Assembly: GCA_016718655.1 (NCBI GenBank)
Contig: JADKCV010000051.1
Coordinates: 1 to 11,129, forward strand
Reading direction: 5' to 3'
Length of the DNA: 11,129 nucleotides
Origin: Flavobacteriales bacterium
Lineage (GTDB): Bacteria; Bacteroidota; Bacteroidia; Flavobacteriales_F; PHOS-HE28
A program made the position numbers and the translations under genes. The first letter of the stretch is position 1. Every line of letters starts with the position of its first letter. Of the stretch, positions 8,641 through 11,129 are shown one piece after another. The notes beneath the pieces were generated by a model that saw only the letters and a program-made list of their open reading frames with translations, made no database searches and was not told the DNA's origin.

Positions 8641-9084
8641 ATGTCGACCTATTACAAGCTGCACTACCACATCGTCTTCGGCACAAAGAACAGGACCCCC
8701 TGCTTGGACAAGGCGTGGCGGCCCCGCTTGTGGGACTACATGGGTGGAAGCGTGCGGGGTCTTGGAGGCGTGCCCCATGGCATCGGTGGATGGAATGACC
8801 ATGTGCATCTGTTGGTCGACCTGAAACCGACACACGTGTTGGCTGATACGGTACGTGAGATCAAGAAGGCTGCCACATCCTGGGTACAGGAGACCATCGA
8901 CCTTTCGACATTCGCATGGCAGGAAGGTTATGGTGTGTTCACGGTCGGGTATCGTGAACGGGACATCATCCATCGATATATCGCAGGACAGGAAGACCAC
9001 CATCGCACCAAGGTGTTCCGCGAAGAATTGGTGGACATGCTGGATGAAGCTGGCGTGGAATTCGACCCGAAATACCTGCCTTGA
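8641..9084 (+). CDS. REP-associated tyrosine transposase (RAYT), IS200/IS605-like Y1 family
   Basis: Intact 147-aa single-domain HUH transposase (Transposase_17/Y1_Tnp type) that nicks and rejoins single-stranded DNA at hairpins. Visible motifs: YKLHYHIVFGTKNR (residues 5-18), the HUH metal site DHVHLL with H54-V55-H56, REIKKAATSWV (72-82), FAWQEGYGVFTV (91-102), and the catalytic region RYIAGQEDHH with likely nucleophile Y113, Q117 and H120-H121. The same frame is open back to an ATG at 8488, but that extension translates straight through the REP hairpins. The family N-terminus starts at MSTYYKLHYH, so ATG 8641 is chosen. REP hairpins flank it on both sides, with the nearest downstream ones inverted relative to the upstream ones. 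This supports a domesticated RAYT rather than a free insertion sequence. Confidence 0.92.
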   Translation: MSTYYKLHYHIVFGTKNRTPCLDKAWRPRLWDYMGGSVRGLGGVPHGIGGWNDHVHLLVDLKPTHVLADTVREIKKAATSWVQETIDLSTFAWQEGYGVFTVGYRERDIIHRYIAGQEDHHRTKVFREELVDMLDEAGVEFDPKYLP

Positions 9085-9094
9085 ATATGCCTGC

Positions 9095-9251
9095 GACCCC
9101 TTCGGGGTCGTGCGTCATTTTGTATTTCGGAGCTACAGGCTGTGACCCCTTCGGGGGTCCAATGCGACGATCCCGACAACCGCATCCGTCACCGACCCGA
9201 TGAGGTCCGTCCTGGCACGCATCCAAACGAGGATCCAACCCCGAAGGGGTC
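9095..9251. repeat. REP-type hairpins downstream of the RAYT
   Basis: Two copies in reverse orientation: 9095-9109 (GACCCC-TTC-GGGGTC, perfect) and 9144-9159 (GACCCC-TTCG-GGGGTC with a preceding AGGCTGT, the complement of the tail seen upstream). One forward copy lies at 9238-9251 (ACCCC-GAA-GGGGT followed by CACAGG). A degenerate copy may lie at 9194-9207 (GACC-GGTC). The opposite orientation on the two sides of the transposase gives a BIME-like arrangement. Confidence 0.85.
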
Positions 9252-9259
9252 ACAGGCAT

Positions 9260-9916
9260 GGAAGATATCGTTCAATCGGCAATTCCTTCAATCGGGTCGC
9301 AGCCGGTGTTCGCGCTAGGGATGGAAGTGATTCTTCGCACCCTTGGGCCGACCGGGAGGATTTGTTCAAGACCTGACGGCGCGCTTTGGACGCGCCGGAA
9401 GGCCTCAATAATGGACCCTTGACGAACTGACTCAGGTCGGAAGATTCAATACGTATGTCGTCATGACCGGACTGTCATATTTGATGCGGTAATCGACCCC
9501 GACGGCGTTCCAGGTTCATAGGCTCAGTGTTGAAGCGCTTCGGCCAGGTCAGTGGACTCCGTTTGCAGTTGATCCCTGGATCACCACGGCGTTCACACCC
9601 TTGCCAGAATCTAGTCCACATCGCCCTCCGGCGAACAAGCTTTCCACGCCGAATGTCGACCACCCCCACTTCCGTCCGGAGAAGAGCGTTTCCGCCTCAG
9701 GGACTAGCAGAAAGTCGGACTCACCCAGATGTCTAGAGGAGGAAAGTCACTTGACCCTCTAATCCAAGGAGTTGGTAAGCCGGAATGATGCACACTAAAA
9801 CGAGCTGATGCGTGCACTTCAGGTTCACCAACAGACTTCTCGGAGCAAATGACATCTGGCGCGACGGAGTCATTGTCCACTATCCGCTCAATACGCAAAG
9901 GCGACATGAAGATGAT
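9260..9916. other. About 650 bases without a confident gene
   Basis: No recognised gene. On the minus strand there are coding-like patches in different frames: RIERIVDNDSVAPDVICSEK near 9836-9894, then an open frame of about 66 codons (about 9543-9740) containing LFAGGRCGLDSGKGVNAVVI, and VGVDYRIKYDSPVMTTYVLN near 9426-9490. Given how often frames break in this window, a decayed or mis-assembled minus-strand gene is possible, but I cannot name a family. The region looks less GC-rich than its neighbours. A strong hairpin lies at 9377-9397. Confidence 0.4.
9377..9397. repeat. GC-rich hairpin
   Basis: CGGCGCG (9377-9383) pairs with CGCGCCG (9391-9397) around a 7-base loop. No T-tract follows on either strand, so it is not a typical terminator. 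It differs in sequence from the REP hairpins nearby. Confidence 0.6.
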
Positions 9917-11123
9917 CTAAGCCACCACCCCCTCCATCACCTTCCGCACAGCCCCTCCATCTTCGTCAGCATCGAGTCCAGTTCAGCCTCCGTCCATGTA
10001 ACGCGGATGTTGAAGCCGATCAGGCGGCTCATGATGGCATCGCTCTTGGGGAACTTCATGGTCTTGAGGTCCTGCGGGAGGCCGAGCTCGTGCGCTACCA
10101 GCTTGTAGGGCATGCTGAGGTTCTTCACATGGTCCCACTGCTTGATGTAATGGAACATGTTGTCGTACCAATAGCCCACGCCGATGCCCGCTTCGCCGAG
10201 GAGCTTCACCGTTTTCGCGCGCGGCTTGTTCGTTCGGCATCAAGAGATGGAAGAAGGTCGCGCTATCACCGGCCTCATCCGTGTGGCGGCGGAACTGCAG
10301 ACCCGGGATCTTGGAAAGTCGTGCTTGGATGATGGCCTTGTGCGCGCGTTGCTTTTCCAGGATGAACGCCAGCTTCCGCGTTTGCGCCAGACCGATCGCC
10401 GCGTTGATCTCCCCGATCCGGAAGTTGGTGCCCATGATCGGGTGCTGTTCCATGCCGCGGTTGTTGCCGATGTGATCGTGGCCATGGTCCGCGAACTGCT
10501 GGGCGGTATCCCAGAGTTCTTGGTCGTCGGCGCATCACGATACCGCCTTCGCCGCAGGTATTGATCTTGAAAAAGTCGTAGCTGAAACTGCCCATGCGGC
10601 CGTACGTGCCGAGCATTTTGCCCTTGTAGCTCGCACCCAAGGCCTGCGCGCTGTCCTCGATCAGCATGATACCGTGCTCCTTGCAGATCGCCATGATCCC
10701 GTCCAGATCCGCTGCCGCACCGCACATGTGGACCAGCAGGATCGCCTTGGTCTTCGGGCTGATCACCGCGCGGATGCCTTCAGCGCTCATGCACAAGGTG
10801 TCGTCGATCTCAGCGAATACGGGCAAAGCACCGGCGAGCATCACGGCCTCGATCGTGGCGATGTACGTGAACGGGGGCACGATGACCTCATCACCGTATC
10901 CCACGCCGCAGGCAGCGAGCATGCTGTTCACCGCCGTGCTCCCGCTACTGACCGCGAGCGCGTGCTTGGCGCCGGTGAACTTCGCCACTTCATTCTCGAA
11001 GTCCTTCGCCTTCCAATGACCTTGGCGTTGCGCATCATGGTTGAACCGGAAAAGCACGCCTGAATTCAGGACGTCCATCACTTCCTTCTTCTCCTCTTCT
11101 CCGAAAAGCTCTGTGCCGGGCAT
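9917..11123 (-). CDS. kdnA: KdnA-type PLP aminotransferase (8-amino-Kdo synthesis, frameshifted)
   Basis: DegT/DnrJ/EryC1/StrS family sugar aminotransferase. As KdnA it would aminate the C8 aldehyde made by KdnB, using glutamate and pyridoxal phosphate, to give 8-amino-3,8-dideoxy-Kdo for lipopolysaccharide. Start ATG 11123 gives MPGTELFGEEEKKEVMDVL, the usual beginning. Visible features: phosphate-binding SSGSTAVNS (59-67), EDSAQ with D157 for the pyridine nitrogen, and SFSYDFFK with catalytic K186, then CGEGGIVM. Later segments MEQHPIMGTNFRIGEINAA and GVGYWYDNMFHYIKQWDHV are family-like. Frame shifts lie near 10528-10535, at a CGCGCGCG run (10216-10223) and at CCCC 9952-9955. The last restores the end AVRKVMEGVVA, stop 9917-9919. 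The restored length of about 402 aa is normal. It shares a strand with kdnB about 2 kb away; the specific symbol depends partly on that pairing. Confidence 0.85.
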
Positions 11124-11129
11124 GCGTTG

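Larger units (their letters stand above)
8490..9251 (+). mobile_element. RAYT/REP island
   Basis: The transposase gene plus six clear or recognisable REP-type hairpins form a compact unit of about 760 bases between the DoxX-like gene and non-coding sequence. Upstream hairpins face forward; the first two downstream ones face backward. No terminal inverted repeats or target duplications are expected for this class, and none was seen. Boundaries are set by the outermost hairpins. Confidence 0.72.

Noticed and set aside
8490..9251. CRISPR-like short repeats around the transposase
   Set aside because: Copies are inverted on the two sides, unevenly spaced, and are hairpins with tails, not regularly spaced repeats with unique spacers; they fit REP sequences.
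9500..9916. tRNA or other structured RNA gene in the gap before kdnA
   Set aside because: No cloverleaf pattern, T-arm GTTCRA motif in a suitable context, or other known RNA signature was seen.

Overview
The window looks like chromosomal DNA of a GC-rich member of the Bacteroidota, most likely Flavobacteriales-like. It has a secreted adhesin-like protein of the type-IX-secretion style, a secreted M1 aminopeptidase, a Bacteroidota-type lipoprotein, a DHCW-type cupin fragment and a KdnA/KdnB pair for 8-amino-Kdo synthesis. Gene starts lack clear Shine-Dalgarno sequences. The taxonomic call rests on gene content only.

Layout: (1) 1-1113, minus: N-terminal part of a large secreted protein that runs off the left edge. 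(2) 1299-4787, plus: a compact run of M1 aminopeptidase, small lipoprotein and DUF1493-like protein, with gaps of 18 and 5 bases. (3) 4780-6308: an AAA+ ATPase with a C-terminal nuclease-like (DUF234-type) domain, bracketed by two related palindromes that contain its start and stop codons. (4) 6323-6841: a broken DHCW cupin fragment, then GC-rich sequence with no gene. (5) 6842-7928, minus: kdnB. (6) 8038-8472, plus: a DoxX-like membrane protein. (7) 8490-9251: an IS200-like REP-associated transposase (RAYT) amid REP-type hairpins. (8) 9260-9916: no confident gene. (9) 9917-11123, minus: kdnA.

KdnA (PLP aminotransferase) and KdnB (metal-dependent alcohol dehydrogenase) together convert the C8 hydroxyl of Kdo to an amine, giving the 8-amino sugar used in some lipopolysaccharide cores. 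Here the two genes share a strand but are about 2 kb apart, with the DoxX-like gene and the RAYT/REP island between them.

Almost every gene longer than about 100 codons needs one to three single-base frame corrections. Many of these sit at short homopolymers or CG runs, and reading frame and family similarity resume at once. I read this as uncorrected assembly indels rather than mass gene decay, so coordinates below span the restored genes. The most interesting items are the palindrome-bracketed ATPase-nuclease, whose two palindromes differ by a compensatory base-pair change, and the RAYT with its REP hairpins.
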